Assembly (NCBI RefSeq): GCF_001494595.1
Contig: NZ_LN929907.1
Coordinates: 1,307,468 to 1,371,467 of the forward strand
DNA length: 64,000 nt
DNA from: Mycobacterium sp. M26
Lineage (GTDB): Bacteria; Actinomycetota; Actinomycetes; Mycobacteriales; Mycobacteriaceae
Direction of reading: 5' to 3'
Shown: in pieces, positions 16,045 to 23,617 of the stretch
Position numbering within the stretch: position 1 is the stretch's first letter
Layout of the letters: every line of letters begins with the position of its first letter
Translations under genes and position numbers: made by a program
The notes under the pieces: generated by a model
What the model was told of the DNA's origin: nothing
Database searches by the model: none
What the model saw: the letters and a program-made list of their open reading frames with translations, nothing else

Positions 16045-16673
16045 GGCTGTTGAACTCCGTCCTGGGTCATGGTCCGCTCGCCGCAGCTGATGGTCATCGC
16101 CCATGCGACGACCGGGTCCTGCGGTGAGGTGCCCGGGACGGTATCGGAGCGGCCGATGGTCGCGGTCGACCCGTCGAGGTCGATCTCGGTGCGGCGCACT
16201 GTGTACCCGGAACCGTCGGGCAGTGCTTGCAGTCCTACCAGATGCGGTCCGTCGCCCAAGTCACTGCACCCGACTCCGGTGCCCTTACCGCGCAGGTTCT
16301 GCAGGTCGAACTGGAACGGTTCGCCCTGACCGTCGTAGACCATGTCGATCTTGCACCCGGCGAGTGCGAACAGGTGCGCCACCCGGCCGTTGCTGACGAT
16401 GAGCTGGCGCTGACCGTTGGCTTGGGCGTCGACGACCATCGCCTGCAACGGCATCGGCGAGGCGCTCAGCACCCGCACCCGGCCGTTACCCGCGTCGGTG
16501 GTCACGCCGACCAGCCCGTCCGGGCTGACCCAGAGGGTGCCACCGTCGTAGGGCTTGCTGGCTGAACCCGGTGGGGGACCGTCCTCGGTGCAGAACGGAT
16601 CTGCTTGGGCGGCAGGGGCATTGACCGTCGCGGCAACCAGTGCTGCCGCTGCGAGCATCCACAGCCGGGTCAT
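16041..16673 (-). CDS. Exported protein of unknown function
   Basis: 210 aa from ATG 16673, which overlaps the upstream stop as ATGA. MTRLWMLAAAALVAATVNAPAAQADPF is a Sec signal peptide with an A-x-A cleavage site. The mature part has three or four cysteines (FCTED, GCKID, VGCSD, ISCGER), compatible with disulfides, and strand-rich segments (TLWVSPDGLVGV, QRQLIVSNGRVAHLFAL). No family is recognised. Lies immediately upstream of menB in a coupled run with the F420-family gene. Confidence 0.8.
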   Translation of the reverse strand: MTRLWMLAAAALVAATVNAPAAQADPFCTEDGPPPGSASKPYDGGTLWVSPDGLVGVTTDAGNGRVRVLSASPMPLQAMVVDAQANGQRQLIVSNGRVAHLFALAGCKIDMVYDGQGEPFQFDLQNLRGKGTGVGCSDLGDGPHLVGLQALPDGSGYTVRRTEIDLDGSTATIGRSDTVPGTSPQDPVVAWAMTISCGERTMTQDGVQQP

Positions 16674-17122
16674 GAGGCCGGGTCGAATCGGAACACCGCG
16701 CACCGTCCCGCCAATGCCTCGAACTCATCCGGTCTGCCCTCGGTGACCAGTCCTGCGTTCTTCATGAAGTTCACGCCGGTGGGCACCAGGGTGGGGAAGG
16801 CCCGCAGGAGCGGTCGCGCCTCCTCGGCAGGCAACTCGACCATGTGAACGCGTTCGGTGTGCTTGCCCTGGGTGAGGGTGGCGACGTCGGCAGCGCGGGC
16901 GTTGCGCACCCAATCCGCCCCGGGAAAACCGCCGACCACATAACGCTTGCCGTCGACGGTGAACGGGGTGATCGGGGTGGCCCTCGGCTTACCGGACTTG
17001 CGGCCCGGCACGGTCAGGACCACCGGGCCGTCTTTGATGATGCCCAGTCGTAGCGCGCCCATGAAGACTTTGTTCATCGGCTTCAGCCACCACGGCGGTG
17101 TGATGCGCTCGGAGTCAGCCAT
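16670..17122 (-). CDS. F420-dependent nitroreductase-family (Ddn-like) protein
   Basis: 150 aa. MADSERITPPWWLKPMNKVFMGALRLGI, GPVVLTVPGRKSGKPRATPITPFTVDGKRYVVGGFPGADWVRNARA are hallmarks of the deazaflavin-dependent nitroreductase family (split beta-barrel), including the G-R-K-S-G F420-binding loop. Such enzymes transfer hydride from F420H2 to quinones in some members, notable beside menB. Start ATG 17122 overlaps the upstream gene by eight bases; stop overlaps the next start. Confidence 0.88.
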   Translation of the reverse strand: MADSERITPPWWLKPMNKVFMGALRLGIIKDGPVVLTVPGRKSGKPRATPITPFTVDGKRYVVGGFPGADWVRNARAADVATLTQGKHTERVHMVELPAEEARPLLRAFPTLVPTGVNFMKNAGLVTEGRPDEFEALAGRCAVFRFDPAS

Positions 17123-17471
17123 GACGTCCCACGCTACCCTCCGCGTCTTCCGGCGTGGGGGACTCGTGCCCGCCTCTGAGCGACTCGGCGGCCAGTCGCA
17201 GTGTCGATACCCGGGTGATGATCCGATGCTCGGTGCTGCGCGGCATCCAGGTCGCGCTGTAGCGGCCGCGGCCACGGCGCAACACCCGGTCGTGCTGCAT
17301 CTCCCAGCGCAATGCGTCGGACACCGTCTTGGTCGGCCGTCCGGGCACGGTGAAGTTCCAGAGCTCCAGCGCGGCAACAAGTTCCGTAACCGAGCTCTGG
17401 CCCGTCAGTTGCAGCAGGCGGGTCAACGTGTACCGCAGTTCGGTACCCCGCAGTACGTATCGGGTCGGCAT
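17115..17471 (-). CDS. Conserved hypothetical, winged-helix-like
   Basis: 118 aa from ATG 17471. The pattern YTLTRLLQLTGQSSVTELVAALELWNFTVPGRPTKTVSDALRWEMQHDRVLRRGRGRYSATW looks like a helix-turn-helix followed by a wing (basic R-R-G-R-G-R), so DNA binding is plausible but unproven. Arg- and Glu-rich C-terminus. It overlaps the start of the F420-family gene by eight bases and is the first gene of the run towards menB. The tandem repeat at 17518-17670 lies just upstream. Confidence 0.6.
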   Translation of the reverse strand: MPTRYVLRGTELRYTLTRLLQLTGQSSVTELVAALELWNFTVPGRPTKTVSDALRWEMQHDRVLRRGRGRYSATWMPRSTEHRIITRVSTLRLAAESLRGGHESPTPEDAEGSVGRHG

Positions 17472-17517
17472 ACCCGGCACCCTCGCACGCCCCTCCGACA
17501 GCGCCGGCCTAACCGGG

Positions 17518-17670
17518 CCCCGGAGTCGCTCAAAGGTGGGCACTGATGGTGTGGTCCGGAAATCCGGTCACCCGCGCCAGGCCCCGGAGTCGCTCAAAGG
17601 TGGGCACTAATGGTGTGGTCCGAAAAATCCGGCCATCCACGCCGGGCCCCGGAGTCGCTCAGAGGTGGGC
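17518..17670. repeat. Tandem 64/65-bp repeat, 2.4 copies, carrying a dispersed 20-bp motif
   Basis: Units start at 17518, 17582 and 17647. Each begins CCCCGGAGTCGCTCA and holds GAGTCGCTCAAAGGTGGGCA (17523, 17587; GAGTCGCTCAGAGGTGGGC at 17652). The third copy runs into the HAD gene and supplies its TGA stop. The same motif recurs at 32701-32773 and 47764-47787. Confidence 0.85.
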
Positions 17671-18342
17671 GCGGAGCCCGTCGACCAATCCCGTCGGCCG
17701 CTGCTCGATCGGCAGCGGATCGACCAGAACGAAGTCGCATCCGAGGTTGCGCGCCGCGCCGTCGTTTTCCTCGCTGTCGCCGACCATGACCGCCTCCTGC
17801 GCGGACACCCCCAGCCGCTCCAGCGCCACCTGGAAGATCGCCGGGTCGGGCTTCACCGACCCCACTTCGAAGGACAGCACGAACTCATCGACGGACGCTC
17901 CGGCCGCCTCGAAGGCCGGCCGGATGTCGAACGCGATGTTGGAGACCACCGCGACCTTGAGGCCACGCTCGCGCAGCGATCGCAGCACCTGCACGGTGTC
18001 GGGATAGGGCGCCCACGACGCGGGGTCGACGACCTTGGCGTACAGCGATCGTGCGTGGTTCTCCGGTAGGCCCGATGCACGCAGCACGTGCAGGTAGGCC
18101 TCGCGGTGCAGGTGCGAGGCCAGGTCGCGACGCACCCAGGTCTGGTAGGCCTCCGGCGACATCTCGACGCCGCGGCCGCCGGTCGGGTGGGTAAGCCGTT
18201 CCATCAGCTCGGCCTGCACGTGTTCGTCGACTTCCCTGCGGCCGTCCTCGTCGATCAACTCCATGCCGGCGAACCAGCTGTCGTCCTCCTCGAGACGGAA
18301 CAGGGTGCCGGAGAAATCGAACAGGACGGCGCGTAAAAGCAT
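17659..18342 (-). CDS. HAD-superfamily hydrolase
   Basis: 227 aa from ATG 18342. All four HAD motifs are visible: AVLFDFSGTLF (motif I, nucleophile Asp), VAVVSNIAFD (motif II), the lysine in VGSVKPDPAIF (motif III) and VMVGDSEENDGAARNLG (motif IV), with a helical cap at about 20-100. Length matches subfamily IA phosphatases. Substrate unknown. The stop codon lies inside the dispersed repeat, so the C-terminus HL may have been reshaped by the repeat. Confidence 0.88.
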   Translation of the reverse strand: MLLRAVLFDFSGTLFRLEEDDSWFAGMELIDEDGRREVDEHVQAELMERLTHPTGGRGVEMSPEAYQTWVRRDLASHLHREAYLHVLRASGLPENHARSLYAKVVDPASWAPYPDTVQVLRSLRERGLKVAVVSNIAFDIRPAFEAAGASVDEFVLSFEVGSVKPDPAIFQVALERLGVSAQEAVMVGDSEENDGAARNLGCDFVLVDPLPIEQRPTGLVDGLRAHL

Positions 18343-18385
18343 GGCTCCATCGTTGCACTTCGCAAATTGACACCCCTGCACATAA

Positions 18386-18399
18386 GTGACGTGCATCAC
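18386..18399. promoter_or_regulatory. CRP-like site GTGA-N6-TCAC
   Basis: GTGACGTGCATCAC has the exact GTGA-N6-TCAC core of cAMP receptor protein sites, which mycobacterial CRP also recognises. It lies in the ~100-base gap between the divergent HAD and small membrane protein genes, 44 bases from the first ATG and 44 from the second. One short match by itself is weak evidence. Confidence 0.4.
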
Positions 18400-18442
18400 G
18401 TATCTCTGATAAGGTGAGCACCCTCACATATGGAGGTGTTCG

Positions 18443-18658
18443 ATGACGGCTGTGAACGATCCGACCCATGCCGCCCTCGCTGGTGCGTCGTCGACGCCCC
18501 GCAGCTTTTCGCGCATCTTCATGGCCTTCGTTCTGACCGTTGTCGTGATCGCGGCCATCGTGGGCATCGTGATCTCGGCGGCAACCGGTCAGGGCCACGC
18601 CGTTGTCGGCATCACCCTCATCGCGGGCGGGTTGCTGGGCGCCGCAGCGCTCTGCTGA
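18443..18658 (+). CDS. Small membrane protein
   Basis: 71 aa. A polar N-terminus (about 1-20) is followed by two hydrophobic helices (about 26-46 and 53-71). GGAGGT lies seven bases before the ATG, an unusually strong ribosome-binding site for this window. No family recognised; it resembles the many two-helix membrane proteins of mycobacteria. Stops eight bases before the convergent HxlR gene. Confidence 0.7.
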   Translation: MTAVNDPTHAALAGASSTPRSFSRIFMAFVLTVVVIAAIVGIVISAATGQGHAVVGITLIAGGLLGAAALC

Positions 18659-18665
18659 CGCCGCG

Positions 18666-19037
18666 CTATCTGATTTCCAAGCCGAGTACCTCTGCGGCCT
18701 CACTGACGGCCGCCGGTGGTCGGCGTGGATTGTCGACCGGGAACCAGCGCTGATTCCAGTCGCCCAGTAGGGCAATGACCCGCGCCAGATCAACCGCAGC
18801 CGACGTGGGCCGGTACTGGGGCCGGCCGCGGTCAGTGCAGCGCTCCAGTAGCCCGGCGCCGACCAGTTCGCGCAGCTTGCGCGAGAGGGTGTTGTCGGAC
18901 ATGTCCAGTCGCGACTTGAAGTCGTCGTAGCGCGTCGCCCCGTCGAGGGCCTCCCGGATCACCACCAAGGACCACCGGTCGCCGAGAAGCCCGATCGCAT
19001 GAGCCATCGGGCAGTCGGCCTCGGCATGCGGATTCAC
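18666..19037 (-). CDS. HxlR-family transcriptional regulator
   Basis: 123 aa from GTG 19037. DCPMAHAIGLLGDRWSLVVIREALDGATRYDDFKSRLDMSDNTLSRKLRELVGAGLLERC is the HxlR winged helix, with the conserved cysteine near the N-terminus that senses aldehydes or quinones in some members. It faces the metallo-beta-lactamase-fold gene, whose promoter contains two ACTTCC-N5-GGAAG dyads, so autoregulation and repression of that gene are likely. Confidence 0.9.
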   Translation of the reverse strand: MNPHAEADCPMAHAIGLLGDRWSLVVIREALDGATRYDDFKSRLDMSDNTLSRKLRELVGAGLLERCTDRGRPQYRPTSAAVDLARVIALLGDWNQRWFPVDNPRRPPAAVSEAAEVLGLEIR

Positions 19038-19054
19038 CCCACCACGCTAACCCC

Positions 19055-19098
19055 TTGACTTCCATTTTGGAAGTGACTCATACTTCCGAAATGGAAGC
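19055..19098 (+). promoter_or_regulatory. Promoter and two operator dyads between hxlR-type regulator and MBL-fold gene
   Basis: Dyad 1 ACTTCC-N5-GGAAGT is at 19058-19074 and dyad 2 ACTTCC-N5-GGAAGC at 19082-19098, centres 24 bases apart. TTGACT (19055-19060) and CATACT (19079-19084), 18 bases apart, form a promoter whose predicted start is at or near the ATG at 19091. Dyad 1 touches the -35 and dyad 2 covers the start codon. Confidence 0.65.
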
Positions 19099-19867
19099 TG
19101 CTCGCGTTCGATCCCGTAACTGGTTCGCCACCGCCCGCACCCCGCAGGAAGTGGCCGACGGGGTGTGGCTGCTCGGCAGCCGACGGGTGAACTTCTACGC
19201 CATCACCGAGGACCGCTCGGTCACGCTGGTCGATACCGGGTTCTACGGCCACCTGCGCTACCTCAACGCCTGGCTGGCAGCCACTGGCCGCAGCCACCGC
19301 GATATCGAGGCCATCGTGATCACCCACGGCCATGCCGACCACCTCGGCTTCGCTGGCGAGTTCGACCGCCGCGGTGTTCCGGTCTACGTCCACGAGCGTG
19401 ACGTCGAAGCCGCCCGAACCACGGCGGTGCGCCGGCCGCCACGCCGGCTGCGTCAGCACCCACTGCGCGGGCGTGGAATGCTCGCCGAGGCGGTGGCCGA
19501 CTCGGTGTACGCCCAGCCTCCGGTGCCCGGCGCACGAGCCTTCGTTGCTGGCCAGGAACTCGAGGTGCCCGGGCGATTGACACCGATTCTGGTGCCGGGA
19601 CATTCACCGGGAAACTGCGTCCTACACCATCCCGGGCTGGACTTGATGTTCACCGGCGACACCCTGATGACGCGCGATCCGATGTTCGGCCACGTGGGCC
19701 CGCTCGTCTTCAGCGAGGATCCCGATTACGACAACCAGTGCCTCAAGAACCTGTCCCTGATGCGTGCTTACGGTTCGGCCGCGCTGCTGCCCGCTCACGG
19801 CGAACCCGATGCCACCCCGGGTGCGCTCGGTCAGGCGATCGAGCAGGCCCGGATCTCGGCGGCTTAG
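19091..19867 (+). CDS. Metallo-beta-lactamase-fold hydrolase
   Basis: 258 aa from ATG 19091. Metal ligands are complete: THGHADHLG (H-x-H-x-D-H), VPGHSPG, FTGDTL and PAHGEP. The fold covers glyoxalase II-like, lactonase and other hydrolases; the specific substrate is unknown. TTG 19055 and GTG 19073 are in-frame alternatives but fall inside the promoter/operator region, which is why 19091 (probably leaderless) is preferred. Stop overlaps that of the convergent fadD8. Confidence 0.88.
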   Translation: MEAARVRSRNWFATARTPQEVADGVWLLGSRRVNFYAITEDRSVTLVDTGFYGHLRYLNAWLAATGRSHRDIEAIVITHGHADHLGFAGEFDRRGVPVYVHERDVEAARTTAVRRPPRRLRQHPLRGRGMLAEAVADSVYAQPPVPGARAFVAGQELEVPGRLTPILVPGHSPGNCVLHHPGLDLMFTGDTLMTRDPMFGHVGPLVFSEDPDYDNQCLKNLSLMRAYGSAALLPAHGEPDATPGALGQAIEQARISAA

Positions 19868-21465
19868 CCCACGGCCCGGTCGGCGCCTTCCCAGAACTGG
19901 GCGCGCACGGCCTTCTTGTCTGGCTTGCCCAGCGCGGTCACCGGCACCGAGTCGACCACGATCACCTGCTTGGGTGCCTGCACCGAGCCCTTGCGTTCCT
20001 TGACGGCGGCCTGGATCTCCTCGGTGACCCTGGCCACCGACGCGTCGTCGGAGGGGTGATCGGGGCGCAGCACGATCACCGCGGTGACGGCCTCGCCCCA
20101 CTTCTCATCCGGGGTGCCGATCACGCACACCTGCGCGACGGCGGGATGCTCGGCCACCACGTCTTCGACCTCACGTGGGAACACATTGAAGCCGCCGGTG
20201 ACGATCATGTCCTTGACCCGGTCGACGATGAACCAGAAACCGTCCTCGTCCTCGCGGGCCATGTCCCCGGTGTGCAGCCAGCCGTCCTTGAACGTCTTGG
20301 CGGTCTCCTCGGGCAGGTTGTGGTACCCGCCGCTCAACAGCGGCCCGGACACACAGATCTCGCCGACCTCGCCCTGAGGCACCTCGTTGCCGTCGGCGTC
20401 CAGCAGGGCGGTGCGCGCGAACAGGGTGGGCCGCCCGCAGGAGGTCAGCCGCTTCTCGTCGTGGTCGGCCTTGGACAGATACGAGATCACCATCGGTGCT
20501 TCGGACTGTCCGTAGTACTGGGCGAAGATCGGCCCGAACCGGCGGATCGCCTCGGCCAGCCGCACCGGGTTCATCGCTGAGGCGCCGTAGTACACCGTCT
20601 CCAGCGAGGACAGGTCGCGGGTATGGGAATCCGGATGATCCATCAGCGCGTAGATCATCGACGGCACCAGCATGGTGGCGGTGATCTTCTGCTCCTCGAT
20701 CACCCGCAACACCTCGGCCGGGTCGAACTTGGTGAGCACCACCAGTTCGCCGCCCTTGATGATCGTCGGCACGAAGAAGGCCGCCCCGGCATGCGACAGC
20801 GGGGTGCACATCAGGAAGCGCGGGTTCTCCGGCCACTCCCACTCGGCGAGCTGGACGGTCGTCATCGTGGTGATCGACTGCGCGGTGCCCAGCACACCTT
20901 TGGGCTTGCCGGTGGTGCCGCCGGTGTAGGCCATGCCGCCGACGTGATCGGGCGGAAGGTCCGCGGCCACCAGCGGCTTGGGCTCGTACTTGGCGGCCTC
21001 GGCGATCAGGTCCACCGCGGAGTCGGCGAGCGCCTCGGGCACCGGACCCAGGGTCAGCACCTGCTTGAGGCCGGGCACCTTCTCCAGCAGTCCCTGCGCC
21101 CGCTCGATGAACATCGGGTTCGGGTCGATGATCAACGACGTCACGCCCGCATCGTTGAGAACGTAGGCGTGGTCATCCAGCGAGCCGAGAGGGTGTAGTG
21201 CCACCCGCCGATAGCCCTGGGTCTGCCCGGCGCCGATGATCATCAGCACCTCGGGCCGGTTCAGCGACAGCAACCCCGCCGTGGCCCCGGTCCCCGCACC
21301 CAGCGCCTCGAACGCCTGAATGTACTGGCTGATGCGGTCGGCGAGCTGACCACCGGTCAGCGTCGTATCGCCCAGAAACAGCACCGGCTTGTCCTTGTTG
21401 CGCTTGAGCGCCTTGACGGTCAGGTGGCCGGAATGCAGGGGATGGCGCAGCAGCTCGTCGGTCAT
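19864..21465 (-). CDS. fadD8: Fatty-acid-CoA ligase FadD8
   Basis: 533 aa. ANL-superfamily motifs: AYTGGTTGKPKGVLG, YYGQSEAP, GWLHTGDMAREDEDGFWFIVDRVKDMIVTGGFNVFP and the catalytic lysine region ALGKPDKKAVR. Long stretches (for example FRFGPIFAQYYGQSEAPMV-like core, PLSHAGAAFF) agree with M. tuberculosis FadD8 (Rv0551c), which also lies near menB. Converts a fatty or sterol-derived acid to its CoA ester. A KstR-type box lies 12-25 bases before the start, suggesting a link to the sterol regulon. Confidence 0.9.
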   Translation of the reverse strand: MTDELLRHPLHSGHLTVKALKRNKDKPVLFLGDTTLTGGQLADRISQYIQAFEALGAGTGATAGLLSLNRPEVLMIIGAGQTQGYRRVALHPLGSLDDHAYVLNDAGVTSLIIDPNPMFIERAQGLLEKVPGLKQVLTLGPVPEALADSAVDLIAEAAKYEPKPLVAADLPPDHVGGMAYTGGTTGKPKGVLGTAQSITTMTTVQLAEWEWPENPRFLMCTPLSHAGAAFFVPTIIKGGELVVLTKFDPAEVLRVIEEQKITATMLVPSMIYALMDHPDSHTRDLSSLETVYYGASAMNPVRLAEAIRRFGPIFAQYYGQSEAPMVISYLSKADHDEKRLTSCGRPTLFARTALLDADGNEVPQGEVGEICVSGPLLSGGYHNLPEETAKTFKDGWLHTGDMAREDEDGFWFIVDRVKDMIVTGGFNVFPREVEDVVAEHPAVAQVCVIGTPDEKWGEAVTAVIVLRPDHPSDDASVARVTEEIQAAVKERKGSVQAPKQVIVVDSVPVTALGKPDKKAVRAQFWEGADRAVG

Positions 21466-21476
21466 GCGCTCCAGAC

Positions 21477-21490
21477 TAGAACGTGTTCCA
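21477..21490. promoter_or_regulatory. KstR-like box upstream of fadD8
   Basis: TAGAACGTGTTCCA fits every fixed position of the published mycobacterial KstR consensus TNNAACNNGTTNNA. It is 12 bases upstream of the fadD8 start codon, where a bound repressor would block the promoter. KstR controls cholesterol-catabolism genes in mycobacteria; binding here is predicted only. Confidence 0.6.
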
Positions 21491-21510
21491 GATCAGAAGG
21501 AAGGGCTGTC

Positions 21511-21960
21511 TTACCTTCCCGCCGCCCGCCGGGCGTCGGCCGCCTGCTTCTCGGCGATGTCCGCGCGCCACTGGATCTCGCGGCGGACCCACTCGTTGTC
21601 CTGGGGGAATTCGGTGGCCTCGGCGAGCCGGCGGACCTCCAGGGTCACGCCCCTGCCCAGCGGGCACTTGGCCGCCCACGTCTTGGCCTCGTCAGCCGAG
21701 GACACCTCGATGATCCAGAACCCGTCGAACGAGTCGCCCGTGTAGGGCTTGTCGGCGACTTCCGGCGGATCGGAACTGAAGTCGACCACGAAGCCCTGAT
21801 CGGGCGGCGTCAGCCCCTCGCCGGCCCACAGCGCCCCAGCCTCCACCAGTTCCTCGTTGTAGCGACCCATCATCGCGATCATCTGGTCGAAGTCGATGTT
21901 CTGCTCGGCCATCGCGGCCTCGGCTTCCGGGGTGGACCGCATGATCATCATGTAGCGCAT
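21511..21960 (-). CDS. YciI-family protein
   Basis: 149 aa. MRYMMIMRSTPEAEA, YNEELVEAGALWAGEGLTPP, DGFWIIEVSSADEAKTWAAKCP and EVRRLAEATEFPQD are typical of the DGPF/YciI-like (PhnB-associated) family found widely in actinobacteria. Role unknown; members often sit with sigma factors, but none is present here. Lies upstream of fadD8 in the same direction with a 45-base gap that contains the KstR-like box, so it is probably transcribed separately. Confidence 0.85.
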   Translation of the reverse strand: MRYMMIMRSTPEAEAAMAEQNIDFDQMIAMMGRYNEELVEAGALWAGEGLTPPDQGFVVDFSSDPPEVADKPYTGDSFDGFWIIEVSSADEAKTWAAKCPLGRGVTLEVRRLAEATEFPQDNEWVRREIQWRADIAEKQAADARRAAGR

Positions 21961-22048
21961 GGGGTTGGCTCCTTACGTCTCGATTACGGGTGCACTGATA
22001 TCGACAAGCTCCAACCCCGTTTTTCATCGGCATGGCACCCTGTGCGGT

Positions 22049-23617
22049 ATGCAACAGCCTCCCGAACCGCGCTTCCTCGACGACCGGCCGGCGTATTGGG
22101 CCGAGCACACCCCCGACAACGAGGCGGTCTCCTACTTGGGCCGCAGCTGGACCTGGTCGCAGTGGTACGACCGGATCCGCCGATGCGCCGGTGCGCTGGC
22201 CGAGCGCGGCATCGGCCGCGGCGACGTCGTCGCGTTCCTGGACAAGAACCACCCCGCCTGCGTCGAGACGACGATCGCCGCCGCCTCGCTGGGCGCAGCC
22301 ACCGCGATCATCAACTTCCGCCTGGCCGGGGAGGAGATGGACTACGTCCTCAACGACTGCGGCGCCAAGCTGCTGATCGTCGGCACCGAGTTGATCCCGG
22401 CGATCGACAAGATCCGCGACAAGCTCACCCACGTCGACAGCGTCATCGAGGTCACCCCCGAGGGCGGGCAGGGCGATCAGTACGAGGCGATGCTGAAGGC
22501 GGCCGCCCCGGTGGGGCGCGGGCACGATGTGCAGCCCGATGACGCCTGCCTGATCATGTACTCCTCGGGAACCACCGGTCATCCCAAGGGTGTGACGCTG
22601 AGCCAGCGAAACCTGTTGGCGCACACGCTGAATGCCGGGACCTTTGAATTCGGGCCCGACGACAAGAACATGGTGGCGATGCCGCTGTTCCACGTCGGCG
22701 GATCGTCCTACGTGCAGTACGGCATCCACGCCGGTATCCCGACGATCATCACCCGGGAGGCCGACGGGGCCTCGCTGGCCGGAGCGATCCTGCAGGGCGC
22801 CAACCGCACGTTCCTGGTGCCCGCGGTGCTGGCCAAGGTGCTGGAGTCCGGCGAGGACGCGATCAAACTGTTCAGTGCCCTCAAGACGTTCGTCTACGGC
22901 GCCTCACCGATGCCGCCGGCGCTGCTGAAGGCGGCCCTCAAGGCGTGGCCCGACACCGACTTCATCCAGGTGTACGGACTGACCGAGGTGTGCGGTGCGA
23001 TCACCCAACTCTCCCCGGACGTCCATCGCGACGAGTCGCGCCCCGACCGTCTGGTCAGCGCCGGCCAGCCCGCCCGCGAGGTCGAAGTCCTGGTCGTCGA
23101 CCCCGACACCCTCGCCGAGGTGCCGACCGGTCAACCCGGCGAATTGTGGTTCCGCACACCGCAGTTGATGCTGCGCTACCACAACAAGCCCGAGGCCACA
23201 TCGTCGGCGATCACCGAGGACGGCTGGTTCCGCTCCGGTGACATCGGCCGCGTCGACGCCGACGGCTTCGTCTTCGTCGAGGACCGGCTCAAGGACATGA
23301 TCATCTCCGGCGGCGAGAACATCTACTCCGTCGAGGTCGAGCGAGTGCTCACCGACCATCCGGCGGTGCTCGACGCCGCGGTGTTCGGGGTCCCGGACGA
23401 CAAGTGGGGCGAGACGGTGAAGGCCGTTGTCGAACTGTCCGGCGGGCAGAGCACCTCCGAGGAGGAGCTGATCGCCTGGTGCCGTGAGCATCTGGCGCAC
23501 TACAAGTGCCCGCGCAGCGTGGAGATCTCCCCGGAGTTGCCGCGTAACCCCACCGGCAAGCTGCTCAAGCGGGATCTGCGCAAGCCGTACTGGGAGAACC
23601 GCGACCGCGCTATCTGA
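22049..23617 (+). CDS. Acyl-CoA synthetase (ANL superfamily)
   Basis: 522 aa from ATG 22049. MYSSGTTGHPKGVTLSQRN, YGLTEVCG, GWFRSGDIGRVDADGFVFVEDRLKDMIISGGENIYSVEVE and NPTGKLLKRDLRKPYW are complete ANL motifs. It differs clearly from FadD8 encoded on the opposite strand. The substrate is probably a medium or long-chain acid but cannot be read from sequence. No ribosome-binding site is evident. Its TGA overlaps the menC ATG by one base (TGATG), so menC is probably translated from the same message. Confidence 0.9.
   Translation: MQQPPEPRFLDDRPAYWAEHTPDNEAVSYLGRSWTWSQWYDRIRRCAGALAERGIGRGDVVAFLDKNHPACVETTIAAASLGAATAIINFRLAGEEMDYVLNDCGAKLLIVGTELIPAIDKIRDKLTHVDSVIEVTPEGGQGDQYEAMLKAAAPVGRGHDVQPDDACLIMYSSGTTGHPKGVTLSQRNLLAHTLNAGTFEFGPDDKNMVAMPLFHVGGSSYVQYGIHAGIPTIITREADGASLAGAILQGANRTFLVPAVLAKVLESGEDAIKLFSALKTFVYGASPMPPALLKAALKAWPDTDFIQVYGLTEVCGAITQLSPDVHRDESRPDRLVSAGQPAREVEVLVVDPDTLAEVPTGQPGELWFRTPQLMLRYHNKPEATSSAITEDGWFRSGDIGRVDADGFVFVEDRLKDMIISGGENIYSVEVERVLTDHPAVLDAAVFGVPDDKWGETVKAVVELSGGQSTSEEELIAWCREHLAHYKCPRSVEISPELPRNPTGKLLKRDLRKPYWENRDRAI

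Noticed and set aside
17518..17670. Possible CRISPR array
   Set aside because: Only 2.4 units, and the intervening DNA is itself nearly identical between units, so these are plain tandem repeats without variable spacers; no cas gene is present.
19738..20580. A 280-codon plus-strand frame opposite fadD8
   Set aside because: fadD8 is complete on the minus strand with all motifs; the opposite frame has no recognisable domain.
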